The notes under the pieces are model-generated. The model was given only the letters and a program-made list of their open reading frames with translations. It did no database searches and was not told the origin of the DNA. Shown here in pieces: positions 8,226 to 17,267 of a DNA stretch of 44,124 nt. This DNA is from Campylobacteraceae bacterium. GTDB taxonomy: Bacteria > Campylobacterota > Campylobacteria > Campylobacterales > Sulfurovaceae. The stretch is from NCBI GenBank assembly GCA_027063105.1, contig JAMOSL010000110.1:1-44124 (forward strand). The letters run 5' to 3'. The stretch's first letter is position 1. Each line of letters opens with the position of its first letter. Made by a program: the position numbers and the translations under genes.

Positions 8226-9824
8226 TTGAATTATAACTATCCAAAAATAAATCAAAAAATTTTAGAAGAGAATATATTAAACCGTTTTAATAAAGATGGT
8301 TTTTTATCTCTCAAAGATTTACCAAATCCCTCTTTATTTAAAGATATGGAGAAAGCTACTAAAAGAATAATCAAAGCTATTAAAAATAAAGAAAAAATTA
8401 TATTAATTGGTGATTATGATGTTGATGGGGTTGTCTCAACTACTTTAGTTAAAACTTTTTTTAATGAAATAAATATTAAATTAGATTGGATTATTCCTAA
8501 CCGTTTTAAAGATGGATATGGACTTAGTCCGACACTTATGCCAAAAATAGAAGGTTATGATTTAGCTATTACTGTAGATAATGGAATATCAGCTATTAAT
8601 GCTTCTAGAATGTGCAAAGAAAAAGGTATAGATTTAATTATTACAGATCATCATCTATTAGCTTCTGAAGTTCCTGATGCTTATGCAATTATAGACCAAA
8701 AACAAAATGATTGTAGTTTTCCTTATAGCGAAATATGTGGAGCTCAAATAGCTTGGTATCTTATTGCTTCTCTAAAAAACGCATTAAATGTCAAGATTGA
8801 TATAAAATCTTATCTTGAATTAGTATCTATAGCTATTATAGCTGATATGATGCCCTTAAAGCATATAAACAGAGCAATGGTTACCTTTGGTATTGAATTA
8901 ATTAATAAAAGCACTAGACCGTCTTTATTAGCCTTTAAAGAGCATATAAATAAAAATAAAATAGAGAGTGATGATATAGGATTTAATATAGCACCTATCT
9001 TAAATAGTGCAGGAAGAATGAAAGATGCCTCTTATTCAGTAGATTTTTTAATGAGTAATAATATATATGAGGCAAGAAGTAAACTAGAAAAGTTGATAGA
9101 CTTTAATAATAAGAGAAAAGAAATAGAACAAAGAATTACAAATGAAGCTATATCTTTAGTTGATAAAAGTGATGCTGTTTTGGTATTAACTGGAGATGAT
9201 TGGCATGAAGGCGTATTAGGAATTATATCTGCCAGAGTTTCAAGACATTATTCTAAACCAAGTATTATTTTAACAAAGAGTGAAAATGGGGATTTAAAAG
9301 GTAGTGGAAGAAGCTTTGGAAATTGTAATTTATTTGAAATAACAAATGAATGTAGAGATTATTTAAATAAATTCGGTGGACATTATTCTGCTATTGGATT
9401 AAGTTTAGATTATGATAAATTAGATGATTTTAGAGATAAATTACAAGTAGAATATCATAAAAAGAATTATAAAGAAAGTTTATTTGATCCAGATATTATA
9501 GGTGAATTAGAGTTTAAAGATATCAACTTTAATTTGACTAATATGATGAAAAAATATGAACCTTATGGACAAGAAAATATAAGACCAAAATTCATTACAA
9601 AAGACCTAGAGATTCTTCAAGTTGACACGATGGGAAAATCTAAAGAACATCTTAGATTTGCTTTTAAAAAAGATGGATTTATATTAACAGGAGTTAAATT
9701 TAAAACAACCGAAAAATTTTTAAATGGTCAAAAAGTATCTATATCATATACAATTAATGAAAATAATTTTAGAGGTAAAACAAATCTTCAATTAATGATT
9801 GATAAAATAGTAATTGTTATCTAA
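8226..9824 (+). CDS. recJ: Single-stranded-DNA-specific exonuclease RecJ
   Basis: 532-residue DHH/DHHA1 phosphoesterase that degrades single-stranded DNA 5' to 3' in recombination and mismatch repair. Motifs are GDYDVDG at 62-68, TVDNG at about 117-121, the namesake DHH at 141-143, and the DHHA1 GGH in FGGHYSAIG near residue 380. The start is TTG at 8226, one base after the pyrG stop, with no strong ribosome site, so translation is probably coupled. The family N-terminus (short segment before PSLFKD) fits this start. The 3' end overlaps the convergent gene by 8 bp. Confidence 0.94.
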   Translation: MNYNYPKINQKILEENILNRFNKDGFLSLKDLPNPSLFKDMEKATKRIIKAIKNKEKIILIGDYDVDGVVSTTLVKTFFNEINIKLDWIIPNRFKDGYGLSPTLMPKIEGYDLAITVDNGISAINASRMCKEKGIDLIITDHHLLASEVPDAYAIIDQKQNDCSFPYSEICGAQIAWYLIASLKNALNVKIDIKSYLELVSIAIIADMMPLKHINRAMVTFGIELINKSTRPSLLAFKEHINKNKIESDDIGFNIAPILNSAGRMKDASYSVDFLMSNNIYEARSKLEKLIDFNNKRKEIEQRITNEAISLVDKSDAVLVLTGDDWHEGVLGIISARVSRHYSKPSIILTKSENGDLKGSGRSFGNCNLFEITNECRDYLNKFGGHYSAIGLSLDYDKLDDFRDKLQVEYHKKNYKESLFDPDIIGELEFKDINFNLTNMMKKYEPYGQENIRPKFITKDLEILQVDTMGKSKEHLRFAFKKDGFILTGVKFKTTEKFLNGQKVSISYTINENNFRGKTNLQLMIDKIVIVI

Positions 9825-10197
9825 CACTTTCTATGGCTTCTTTCAATGCTTCTTGATATAAAGCTTCGGCCTTTTTATCAGCTAAATCTTTTTCTTTCTG
9901 TTTTTTAATTGCAAGTATTGCCCTTTTCTCATCTAATGTTAATTTCCTTTTAGGTTTTTTTTCTAGCTCTTTTGCCTTCTTTTCATCTTCTTTAAGCTTT
10001 TTTGCTTTTTCTTCATGCTCTTTTGCTATATCAGCTAATTTTATTTTTTCTTTTTTAGGTTTGATTTCTTCAATTTTTGATTCTTTTTCTATCTTTAGCT
10101 CAATATTTTCTTTAGTCACATTCTCTTCAGATAATAACATGGTTGTGTAGCTACTTAATAGTAGACTTGAAATAAGTAATTTTTTTATTATTTTCAT
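9817..10197 (-). CDS. Hypothetical secreted Lys/Glu-rich coiled-coil protein
   Basis: 126 residues. An N-terminal hydrophobic segment (KKLLISSLLLSSYTTMLLS) looks like a Sec signal peptide with probable cleavage near residue 23. The remainder is dominated by K and E with heptad-like spacing (KEHEEKAKKLKEDEKKAKEL), so it is likely a single long helix or coiled coil in the periplasm. No catalytic motif is visible. It is the last gene of the recA-eno-ftsB-like run, 9 nt after the ftsB-like gene, which could hint at a cell-envelope role. Function unknown. Confidence 0.65.
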   Translation of the reverse strand: MKIIKKLLISSLLLSSYTTMLLSEENVTKENIELKIEKESKIEEIKPKKEKIKLADIAKEHEEKAKKLKEDEKKAKELEKKPKRKLTLDEKRAILAIKKQKEKDLADKKAEALYQEALKEAIESVR

Positions 10198-10206
10198 TTT
10201 ATAATC

Positions 10207-10455
10207 CTATTTTGGTTCCAAATTTTTTAGTTCAAAAAACTCTTTTTGTAATTTTTGATTGCTATTTTTTAAATCTATCGCCTTTTGAGTTAAAGATTTT
10301 CTCTCTTTCTGTAATTTAGTTAATATAATAAAAGAATTTTTTCCAAACAGTATAATATTAACATAAAGGCTTAAAAGAAGTATGCTTAGTATAATTATTA
10401 GTTTTGACTTCAAAGAGGTTTTTGACCTCTTTGTAGTCCTTTCATTTGAATTCAT
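10207..10455 (-). CDS. FtsB/DivIC-like septum formation initiator
   Basis: 82-residue bitopic membrane protein with a basic cytoplasmic N-terminus (about 1-18), one transmembrane helix (about 19-41, LIIILSILLLSLYVNIILF) and a short periplasmic coiled coil (LQKERKSLTQKAIDLKNSNQ). This is the FtsB/DivIC arrangement, and proteins of this kind link early and late divisome components with FtsL and FtsQ. It follows eno by only 6 nt, the same place where FtsB-like genes occur in other Campylobacterota. A 9-bp stem (10411-10433) lies within the first codons and may modulate its translation. Confidence 0.78.
   Translation of the reverse strand: MNSNERTTKRSKTSLKSKLIIILSILLLSLYVNIILFGKNSFIILTKLQKERKSLTQKAIDLKNSNQKLQKEFFELKNLEPK
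10411..10433 (-). promoter_or_regulatory. Hairpin inside the 5' end of the ftsB-like gene
   Basis: CAAAGAGGT (10411-10419), loop TTTTG, ACCTCTTTG (10425-10433) is a perfect 9-bp stem with a 5-nt loop, starting about 22 nt into the coding region. There is no downstream poly-U on the coding strand, so it is not a classical terminator. It could weaken read-through or translation after eno, or protect the eno mRNA end. Confidence 0.4.
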
Positions 10456-10461
10456 TTAGAT

Positions 10462-11733
10462 TTAATTAAAAAGTTCTGAACCTAAAAATTCAACTTGCCC
10501 TAACTCTTTTGCTATTTCTAATAATCTATTATATTTAGCAATTCTATCACTTCTAGAAGTTGAACCAGTCTTAATTTGACCTGTATTAAGTGCTACTGCA
10601 AAATCTGCAATAAATGTATCTTCACTCTCCCCTGAACGATGAGACATAACACAAGTATATCCACTTCGTTGAGCTAATCTAACGGTTTGCATAGTTTCAC
10701 TGACTGTACCAATTTGATTAGGTTTAATAAGAATAGAATTTGAAATATCTTTAGAGATACCTTCTGATAATATTTTTACATTAGTTACAAATAAATCATC
10801 TCCAACTAATTGGATTTTATCACCTAATACTTCTGTTAAATGTTTCCAACCATCCCAATCATCTTCACTTAAACCATCTTCTATTGATACAATAGGGTAT
10901 TTACTACAAAGGTCTGCATAATATGCTGTAAGTTCTTTGCTTGTTAGTTCTCTGTCTTCTGATTTAAGTACATATTTACCTTCATCATTCACTAATTCAC
11001 TAGCAGCAACATCAAGTGCTATTGCAATTTGTTCACCAGCTACATAACCAGCTTTTTCTATTGCTTCAATAATTACTTGAATAGGTTCTTCGTTGCTTTT
11101 TAAGTTTGGAGCAAATCCACCCTCATCACCAACAGCTGTACTTTCACCCATACCATCAATTACTTTTTTAAGTGTATGATAAACTTCAGCACAAGCTCTA
11201 AGTCCTTCATCAAAACGGTCAAATCCAATAGGCATAACCATATATTCTTGGAAATCTACAGAGTTATTTGCATGTTCTCCACCATTAATTATATTTAACA
11301 TAGGAACAGGAATAGTTATTGCATTAGCCCCACCTAAATATCTATATAATGGCATATTGAGACTCTTTGCAGATGCTCTAGCTACAGCCATTGAAACACC
11401 TAATACTGCATTAGCTCCTAGATTTCCATAATTCTCTGTACCATCTAGTTCTTTCATAATAAGGTCTATCTCTGCCTGATTAAAAGGGCTAAGTCCCATT
11501 AAAGTATCAGAGATTTGAGTATTAATATTTTCACAAGCTGTTAATACACCTTTGCCCATATATCTATCACCACCATCTCTAAGCTCTAAAGCCTCTCTTT
11601 TTCCTGTACTAGCTCCACTAGGAACTATGGCACTCTCAACAGTACCATCACTTAATCTTACAGTAGCTCTAACAGTTGGATTTCCTCTACTATCAAGTAC
11701 CTCATCAGCTATTACATCATCGATATATATCAT
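10462..11733 (-). CDS. eno: Enolase (phosphopyruvate hydratase)
   Basis: 423 residues, normal for bacterial enolase. It interconverts 2-phosphoglycerate and phosphoenolpyruvate with two Mg2+ ions. Motifs include DEVLDSRGNPTVRA near the N-terminus, the ASTGKREALELRDGD-like loop, GDEGGFAPNL (catalytic Glu region), SIEDGLSEDDWDGW (metal ligands), the signature LIKPNQIGTVSET with catalytic Lys, and MSHRSGESED. AAAGG precedes the ATG. It is 77 nt downstream of recA. It also supplies the glycolytic/gluconeogenic step next to GpmI, encoded at 38623. Confidence 0.97.
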   Translation of the reverse strand: MIYIDDVIADEVLDSRGNPTVRATVRLSDGTVESAIVPSGASTGKREALELRDGGDRYMGKGVLTACENINTQISDTLMGLSPFNQAEIDLIMKELDGTENYGNLGANAVLGVSMAVARASAKSLNMPLYRYLGGANAITIPVPMLNIINGGEHANNSVDFQEYMVMPIGFDRFDEGLRACAEVYHTLKKVIDGMGESTAVGDEGGFAPNLKSNEEPIQVIIEAIEKAGYVAGEQIAIALDVAASELVNDEGKYVLKSEDRELTSKELTAYYADLCSKYPIVSIEDGLSEDDWDGWKHLTEVLGDKIQLVGDDLFVTNVKILSEGISKDISNSILIKPNQIGTVSETMQTVRLAQRSGYTCVMSHRSGESEDTFIADFAVALNTGQIKTGSTSRSDRIAKYNRLLEIAKELGQVEFLGSELFN

Positions 11734-11810
11734 ATATTTACCTTTGTTTTAAATTTAACTATATTTTATCAAAAAATAAGATAAATTATAATAATTTTTA
11801 TATAAAATTC

Positions 11811-12848
11811 TTAATCTTCTATATTATCTGTCTTATTTGCATCAATATCTAATATATTACCCATGCCTAAAGCTTCTTTAACTTTTTCTTCTATCTCAAG
11901 ATATAAAGCATTGTCTTCTTTTAGTATTTTCTTAGCGTTCTCTTTACCTTGACCTAATTTTTGTTCGCCATAACTAAACCAAGCTCCAGATTTATCTATA
12001 ATATCAAATTTAACACCATAATCTATAAGTTCACCTTCTTGTGATATACCCTCTCCAAACATAATATCAAACTCTGCTAGTCTAAAAGGAGGAGCTACTT
12101 TATTTTTTACAATTTTGGCTTTAACTCTATTTCCTATTTGTTCTTCACCTTGCTTAAGTGTAGCTATTCGTCTTATATCTATTCTAATAGATGCATAAAA
12201 CTTAAGAGCATTTCCTCCACTGGTTACTTCGGGTGATCCGTATCCCATAGTTCCTATTTTCATACGAATTTGGTTAATAAATATAACAGTTGTATTTGTT
12301 TTATGTAGTATAGCAGTTAATTTTCTTAGAGCTTGAGACATTAATCTAGCTTGTAGACCAACATGAGTATCTCCCATATCTCCCTCTATTTCATTTTTTG
12401 GAGTTAATGCAGCAACTGAGTCAATAACAACTAAATCAACAGCTCCACTTCTTGCTAAAGTGTCTAAAACATCTAAAGCTTGTTCTCCAAAATCTGGTTG
12501 AGATACTAAAAGATTGTCTACATCAACTCCTAGATTTTTAGCATACATAACATCTAATGCATGTTCAGCATCAATAAAGGCACATATCTTATCATCTTTT
12601 TGAGCTGATGCAATTGCTTGAAGTGCTAGAGTTGTTTTACCAGATGACTCTGGTCCATATATTTCTATAACTCTACCTTGAGGAATACCACCAATACCTA
12701 AAGCCATATCAAGACCTAATGAACCTGTGCTAATTGCTTCTATAGGTTCAAAATCTTTATCTCCTAAACGCATAAGCGTCCCTTTACCAAAATTTTTATC
12801 TATCTGTTTCATAGCTAAGTCTAAAGCCTTTTTTTTGTTTGCATCCAT
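11811..12848 (-). CDS. recA: Recombinase RecA
   Basis: 345 residues, full length. RecA forms filaments on single-stranded DNA, drives strand exchange and triggers LexA-type cleavage where that system exists. Walker A GPESSGKTT is at 65-73. Walker B VVIDSVAALTP, L1 region GDTHVGLQARLMSQALRK and L2 INQIRMKIGTMGYGSPEVTSGG follow. The acidic C-terminus (DANKTDNIED) is typical. The minus-strand -10-like sequence GATAAAAT (12887-12894) precedes it, divergent to mqnD. I see no obvious LexA box, consistent with this phylum usually lacking LexA. Confidence 0.98.
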   Translation of the reverse strand: MDANKKKALDLAMKQIDKNFGKGTLMRLGDKDFEPIEAISTGSLGLDMALGIGGIPQGRVIEIYGPESSGKTTLALQAIASAQKDDKICAFIDAEHALDVMYAKNLGVDVDNLLVSQPDFGEQALDVLDTLARSGAVDLVVIDSVAALTPKNEIEGDMGDTHVGLQARLMSQALRKLTAILHKTNTTVIFINQIRMKIGTMGYGSPEVTSGGNALKFYASIRIDIRRIATLKQGEEQIGNRVKAKIVKNKVAPPFRLAEFDIMFGEGISQEGELIDYGVKFDIIDKSGAWFSYGEQKLGQGKENAKKILKEDNALYLEIEEKVKEALGMGNILDIDANKTDNIED

Positions 12849-12886
12849 TAGAATACCCCTTTAAATAATATCAAAACTCTAACGCT

Positions 12887-12910
12887 ATTTTATCCATTTT
12901 TTGATAGAAT
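12887..12910. promoter_or_regulatory. Divergent -10 elements of recA and mqnD
   Basis: On the minus strand GATAAAAT (12887-12894) faces recA. On the plus strand GATAGAAT (12903-12910) faces mqnD, whose ATG is 33 bp further on. Both match the GATAWAAT-type -10 seen elsewhere in the window, and no clear -35 accompanies them. Confidence 0.45.
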
Positions 12911-12942
12911 GCATTTTAATTTTAATATGAAAAAGAGATAAT

Positions 12943-13803
12943 ATGAAAATAGATTTAGCACACTCTCCAGACGCAGATGATATATTTATGTATTTTGCGA
13001 TTAAGTTCGGTTGGGTAGATACAAAAGGTTATAACTTCTCAAATATAGGCTTAGATATAGAGACTCTAAATGTAGAAGCTATCAAAGGAACATACGATGT
13101 CTCTGCAATTAGCTTTGGAATGTATCCATTAATTAAAGATAATTATGCAATGTTACGAACTGCTGTTAGTTTTGGAGAGGGTTATGGACCAAAATTGATA
13201 AAACAAAAAGGAATTCTATTAAAACAGAACTTTAAAGTAGCATTATCTGGAAAATATACAACTAATGCGATGTTATTCAGAATATATTATCCAAAAGCTC
13301 GTGTAGTGTATATGGATTTTATGGAGATAGAAGAGGCAGTTGTTAGTGGAATAGTTGATGCAGGTGTATTAATACATGAATCTATCTTAGATTTTGATAA
13401 TAGTTTAGAAGTAGAGAAAGAGATATGGGATATTTGGGTGGAATTAGCAGGTGAAGGTCTTCCTCTTCCTTTAGGTGGAATGGCAATTCGTCGATCGTTA
13501 CCACTAAATAGAGCTTTAGATATAGAGAATATCTTGATAGATGGTGTTAAAGTAGCTAATGATAGAAAAGATGAATTATGTAAAAAATTAGAAACTGACT
13601 CACTTGTTAGAATTTCTAATGAAATGTTAACAAAATATTTAGATATGTATGCCTCAGATAATTCTATGGAACTAAGTGAGATTCAACTTAAAGCTCTTGA
13701 TAAACTTTATGAAATTGGATATATAAATAATCTCTGGAATACATCTATGAAAACAGAAGACTATCTACTTCCACAAGAATATAAAGATTTAAGGATTCAT
13801 TGA
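12943..13803 (+). CDS. mqnD: 1,4-dihydroxy-6-naphthoate synthase (futalosine pathway)
   Basis: 286 residues, close to the family length. MqnD converts cyclic de-hypoxanthine futalosine to 1,4-dihydroxy-6-naphthoate in the alternative menaquinone route used by Campylobacterota. The periplasmic-binding-protein-like fold is indicated by the start (IDLAHSPDADDIFMYFA), DVSAISFGMYPLI, a Gly-rich loop in SFGEGYGPKLI, and GLPLPLGGMAIRR. The assignment agrees with mqnA elsewhere in this window (26053). It starts just after GAGATAAT, divergent from recA. Confidence 0.93.
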   Translation: MKIDLAHSPDADDIFMYFAIKFGWVDTKGYNFSNIGLDIETLNVEAIKGTYDVSAISFGMYPLIKDNYAMLRTAVSFGEGYGPKLIKQKGILLKQNFKVALSGKYTTNAMLFRIYYPKARVVYMDFMEIEEAVVSGIVDAGVLIHESILDFDNSLEVEKEIWDIWVELAGEGLPLPLGGMAIRRSLPLNRALDIENILIDGVKVANDRKDELCKKLETDSLVRISNEMLTKYLDMYASDNSMELSEIQLKALDKLYEIGYINNLWNTSMKTEDYLLPQEYKDLRIH

Positions 13804-13859
13804 TTAAAATTATTTTTTATGATATTATATACTAATTAAAATATATAAGGAATATTATT

Positions 13860-14414
13860 ATGAAAAGTAAAGAAATTATTATAAATAAAAATGATGTATT
13901 AGTTACTAGAACCAATCATTCTGGAATTATAAATTATGCAAATGATACATTTTTAAGAATTACAGGATTTTCAGAGGATGAGGTGATTAATCATCCTCAT
14001 AATATTATTAGACATCAAGATATGCCAAAAGTAATTTTTTACTTGATGTGGAAAAATATTAAAAAACGGAAAAATATCATAGCTATAGTAAAAAATTATA
14101 CAAAAAACAAAGATTATTATTGGGTTGCTACTGACTTTAAACATGAAGAGGATTTTTCTGGAGCTATTAAGAATTATGTAGCATATAGAAGACCTATTAA
14201 TCAAGATAATATAAAAGTAATAGAAAAATTATATAGTAATTTATTAGAGATAGAAAAAACAACTGGAATAGAAGCATCTATAAAATATTTCAATCGTTAT
14301 TTAAAAGATAAAGATATGGAATATAATGAATTCATAGCTGATATTTTAGTTGAACCACCTCTAACTCAAATCTTGATGAAAAAAATTAAAAGTTTATTTG
14401 GTGGACAATCATAA
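13860..14414 (+). CDS. PAS-domain sensor protein, Aer/energy-taxis-like
   Basis: 184-residue soluble protein with one PAS domain (about 10-115). The signature TDTFLRITGFSEDE-like segment (here NDTFLRITGFSEDEVINHPH) is followed by IIRHQDMP and DYYWVATDFKH, as in Aer/CetB redox sensors that bind FAD. No methyl-accepting signalling domain, kinase or GGDEF domain follows. The C-terminal 65 residues look helical. In Campylobacter jejuni a PAS protein (CetB) works with a separate membrane transducer in energy taxis; a similar role is plausible. Start supported by AAGGA 8 nt upstream. Confidence 0.82.
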   Translation: MKSKEIIINKNDVLVTRTNHSGIINYANDTFLRITGFSEDEVINHPHNIIRHQDMPKVIFYLMWKNIKKRKNIIAIVKNYTKNKDYYWVATDFKHEEDFSGAIKNYVAYRRPINQDNIKVIEKLYSNLLEIEKTTGIEASIKYFNRYLKDKDMEYNEFIADILVEPPLTQILMKKIKSLFGGQS

Positions 14415-14424
14415 GAGATTGCCC
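14403..14424 (+). terminator. Hairpin at the end of the PAS gene
   Basis: GGACAATC (14403-14410) and GATTGCCC (14417-14424) can pair with one G-U, overlapping the PAS gene stop codon. A mixed T-rich run (ATAATTCTTTTATTAT) follows. It lies between convergent genes and could end transcription of either. Confidence 0.4.
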
Positions 14425-14436
14425 ATAATTCTTTTA

Positions 14437-15723
14437 TTATAGTCCTAATAGTTTACCTAGTAGTTTATCTTCGATCATACCCATTTTAACAGCTGCTAGA
14501 AGGTTATTTTCTCGATAATGTTTCATTGCATCTTGTGGATTTTGTCCATTTCTCATTGCTTCATAATAGATAGTTTGAGATACTTCATCATCAGATACAG
14601 TAATTTTCTCTTTTCTAGCCATTGCATCAACGATAAATGTAGCTTTAACACTATCTTCAGCATCTTCTTTAACGCTACCTCTTAATTCCAGTATTTTTTC
14701 ATTATTATCTTTATATGAGTCTAACTCTTCTTGTGACATAGTTTGAGCTTTAGCTTGTACTTTTGCATCAATCTCTTGTTCTACAATGTTGTTTGGAAGT
14801 GAAAATACAAAATGTTTAACTAATGCATCAACCATTTTTGGTTTTAACTCATCATTATATATTTTAGATATTTTTTCGCTTTTAATTTGCTCTGCAACTC
14901 TTTCTTTTAAAGTTTCTAGAGTAGGGTTCTCTTCACCTTGAAGAAGTTTAACTGCTAACTCTTCATTAATTTCTGGAGAAATTTTTTCTTGAATTTCTTT
15001 TATAGTAACTTTAAATTGAGACTCTTTACCTGCTAATTCATCAGAGTGATAATCTTCTGGGAAAGTTACAGTTATTGTGTTCTCTTCATTTATATTAAGA
15101 CCAATTAATTGCTCTTCAAATCCAGGAATAAATTGACCTGAACCAATATTAAGATTAAAATCTTCTGCACTACCACCATCAAAATCAACACCATCAATAC
15201 TTCCAACAAAATTCATGATGATATTATCACCATTTTTAACAGCTCTATTCTCTTCAATTTTTGTTAATGTAGCATTACCTTCAGCTATTTCAACTAGTTT
15301 TTTATCTATTTCAGCATCTTCTACTGTTGGCATATCAAATGTTGGAGCTAATTCAGCATATCCCTCTACTGCAAATTCTGGTCTAAGAGATACTTCAATA
15401 CTTATAACTAATCCATCATCTGTTTTATCAAATTTTTTAAATGTAGGTTGACCTAATATTGAGTCTTTAGAAATTCCTAAATCTTTATTACCTTGGTCAA
15501 GAACATTTTTTAAAATATCACCTTCAGCATCTTGTTCTAATTTCTCACCATGCATTTTTTTAACAACATGAGCAGGTACTTTACCTTTTCTGAAACCATC
15601 TACTTTAAGTTGTTTCCCAGCCTCTCTAGCTAGTTTATTAACTCTTGCTTCTATTTCATTTATTTCAATTTTTGCATCAATTTGTACATTAGCATCATTT
15701 AACTTTTTAGTTGTTACTTCCAC
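14437..15723 (-). CDS. tig: Trigger factor (ribosome-associated chaperone, peptidyl-prolyl isomerase)
   Basis: 428 residues, normal length. It docks at the ribosome exit tunnel and folds nascent chains. The N-terminal ribosome-binding domain contains the signature GFRKGKVPAHVV. The central FKBP-type domain (about 150-245) has GDNIIMNFVGSIDGVDFDGG and FIPGFEEQLIG. The C-terminal helical chaperone arms follow. It faces the PAS gene convergently and nifS divergently, with 225 bp before nifS. Nothing unusual is visible. Confidence 0.96.
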   Translation of the reverse strand: MEVTTKKLNDANVQIDAKIEINEIEARVNKLAREAGKQLKVDGFRKGKVPAHVVKKMHGEKLEQDAEGDILKNVLDQGNKDLGISKDSILGQPTFKKFDKTDDGLVISIEVSLRPEFAVEGYAELAPTFDMPTVEDAEIDKKLVEIAEGNATLTKIEENRAVKNGDNIIMNFVGSIDGVDFDGGSAEDFNLNIGSGQFIPGFEEQLIGLNINEENTITVTFPEDYHSDELAGKESQFKVTIKEIQEKISPEINEELAVKLLQGEENPTLETLKERVAEQIKSEKISKIYNDELKPKMVDALVKHFVFSLPNNIVEQEIDAKVQAKAQTMSQEELDSYKDNNEKILELRGSVKEDAEDSVKATFIVDAMARKEKITVSDDEVSQTIYYEAMRNGQNPQDAMKHYRENNLLAAVKMGMIEDKLLGKLLGL

Positions 15724-15948
15724 AATATTCCTTTTATTTATAATTATAATATTCCTATAATTTTATCTAAAAAAGATTAATAACTATATAATTATAAAGT
15801 TTCTGCTACAATTTCTATAGTAAATTTGATTAAAAATAGACGAATAAAGAATAAAAAATTCCTCTTTTATGTTACTTTAAGAAAGTTTATCATAGTATGG
15901 AGATAATTAAATAAGACAAAAATAGTCTGATATAAAAAGGTAACAAAA

Positions 15949-17154
15949 ATGAAAGTATATTTAGATAATAATGCAACAACTCTTGTAGATCCACATGTAT
16001 TTGAGCAGATGGAGCCATTTTTTGTTCAAAAGTATGGTAATCCAAACTCTTTGCATCTATTTGCGAGTGAGACACATCAGCCATTGAAAACTGCTATGGA
16101 AAAAATATATGCAGGTATTCATGCACCAAGAGAAGATAGTGTTGTAATAACATCTTGTGCTACAGAAAGTAATAACTGGGTATTTAAAAGTATATATTTT
16201 GAATATATCTTAACAGGTAGAAAAAATCATATAATAATTAGTGAAGTTGAACATCCATCAATTATATCTGGAGCTAAATTTTTAGAAACTTTAGGTTGTA
16301 GAGTTACATATCTTCCTATTAATAAAGAAGGTATTATAGAAGCTAGTACAGTTAGAGATTATATCACAAATAAAACAGCTTTAGTATCTATTATGATGGC
16401 AAACAATGAAACAGGAGCAATATTTCCAGTTCAAGAGATTGGTGAGATTTGTAAAGAGTTTAATGTATTATTTCATACAGATGCAGTTCAAGCTATTGGT
16501 AAAATACCTCTTGATGTTCAAAGCTTTAATATTGATTATCTTACTTTCTCTGCTCATAAATTTCATGGACCAAAAGGGATAGGTGCTTTATATATTAAAA
16601 AAGGTAGAGAATTAACTCCACTATTTCATGGAGGTTCTCAAATGGGAGGTCACCGTTCAGGTACTCTTAATGTTGCAGGTATTGTAGGAATGGGTAAAGC
16701 CATGGAACAAGCAATAGATTCTTTAGATTACGAAATGTGTGAGATTAGAGAGATGAGAGATGCTTTTGAGGATAAACTCTTAAAAATTAAAGATACATTT
16801 GTTGTAACTCCAAGAGAGAAGAGAACGCCAAATACTATTCTTATATCTTTTAGAGGAATAGAAGGTGAGTCTATGTTGTGGGATTTAAATCGTTCAGGAA
16901 TCGGAGCAAGTACAGGAAGTGCCTGTGCAAGTGAAGATTTAGAGGCAAACTCTGTAATGGAAGCTATAGGTGCAGATGATGATTTAGCTCATACAGCAAT
17001 TAGATTTTCATTAAGTAGATATACAACTCAAGAGGAATTAGATTATACTCTAGGCGTTGTATTAGAAGCAGTGGATAGACTTAGAGCAATTTCAAGCTCT
17101 TATGCTTATGCACCAGAAGGTCATGAGAGTGGTTTAGACTCACATCATCATTAA
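15949..17154 (+). CDS. nifS: Cysteine desulfurase NifS
   Basis: 401 residues. This PLP enzyme removes sulfur from cysteine as a persulfide and passes it to the NifU scaffold. Features are the N-terminal YLDNNATT, the cofactor His region SEVEHPS, HTDAVQAIGK, the PLP lysine K204 in FSAHKFHGPKG, and the catalytic loop Cys C326 in TGSACAS. It ends with an unusual natural His-rich tail (LDSHHH). In this phylum NifS/NifU is a main Fe-S system, not only for nitrogenase. It is upstream of nifU, separated by 113 bp that hold a REPIN-like repeat. Confidence 0.96.
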   Translation: MKVYLDNNATTLVDPHVFEQMEPFFVQKYGNPNSLHLFASETHQPLKTAMEKIYAGIHAPREDSVVITSCATESNNWVFKSIYFEYILTGRKNHIIISEVEHPSIISGAKFLETLGCRVTYLPINKEGIIEASTVRDYITNKTALVSIMMANNETGAIFPVQEIGEICKEFNVLFHTDAVQAIGKIPLDVQSFNIDYLTFSAHKFHGPKGIGALYIKKGRELTPLFHGGSQMGGHRSGTLNVAGIVGMGKAMEQAIDSLDYEMCEIREMRDAFEDKLLKIKDTFVVTPREKRTPNTILISFRGIEGESMLWDLNRSGIGASTGSACASEDLEANSVMEAIGADDDLAHTAIRFSLSRYTTQEELDYTLGVVLEAVDRLRAISSSYAYAPEGHESGLDSHHH

Positions 17155-17157
17155 ATA

Positions 17158-17226
17158 GGGCAACCACAAGGGATTATTGCCCCTACTATATTAATTATAA
17201 TGTAGGGGTATCTCTTGTAGATACCC
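17158..17226. repeat. REPIN-like inverted pair of GTAG-hairpin repeats
   Basis: Two related palindromes lie head to head. The plus-strand copy begins GTAG (17202-17205) and folds as GGGTATCT (17206-17213), loop CTTGT, AGATACCC (17219-17226). The minus-strand copy also begins GTAG (complement of 17183-17186) and folds through GGGCAA (17158-17163) and TTGCCC (17177-17182). CCCCTAC (17180-17186) can instead pair with GTAGGGG (17202-17208), closing both into one larger structure. A 5' GTAG followed by an imperfect palindrome is the hallmark of REP elements mobilised by RAYT/TnpA-REP transposases. No RAYT gene is in the window. Confidence 0.7.
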
Positions 17227-17267
17227 TCATAAAAACATAAATAAAATAAAAACAAAAAGGAAAAATT

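Noticed and set aside
8226..8228. Later ATG start for recJ in place of TTG
   Set aside because: The next in-frame ATG (Met41) would remove residues before PSLFKD that look like the family N-terminus, and the TTG is placed for coupling to pyrG.
11552..11752. 66-codon open frame opposite eno
   Set aside because: It is a mirror of a strongly conserved gene with no family resemblance and no ribosome site.
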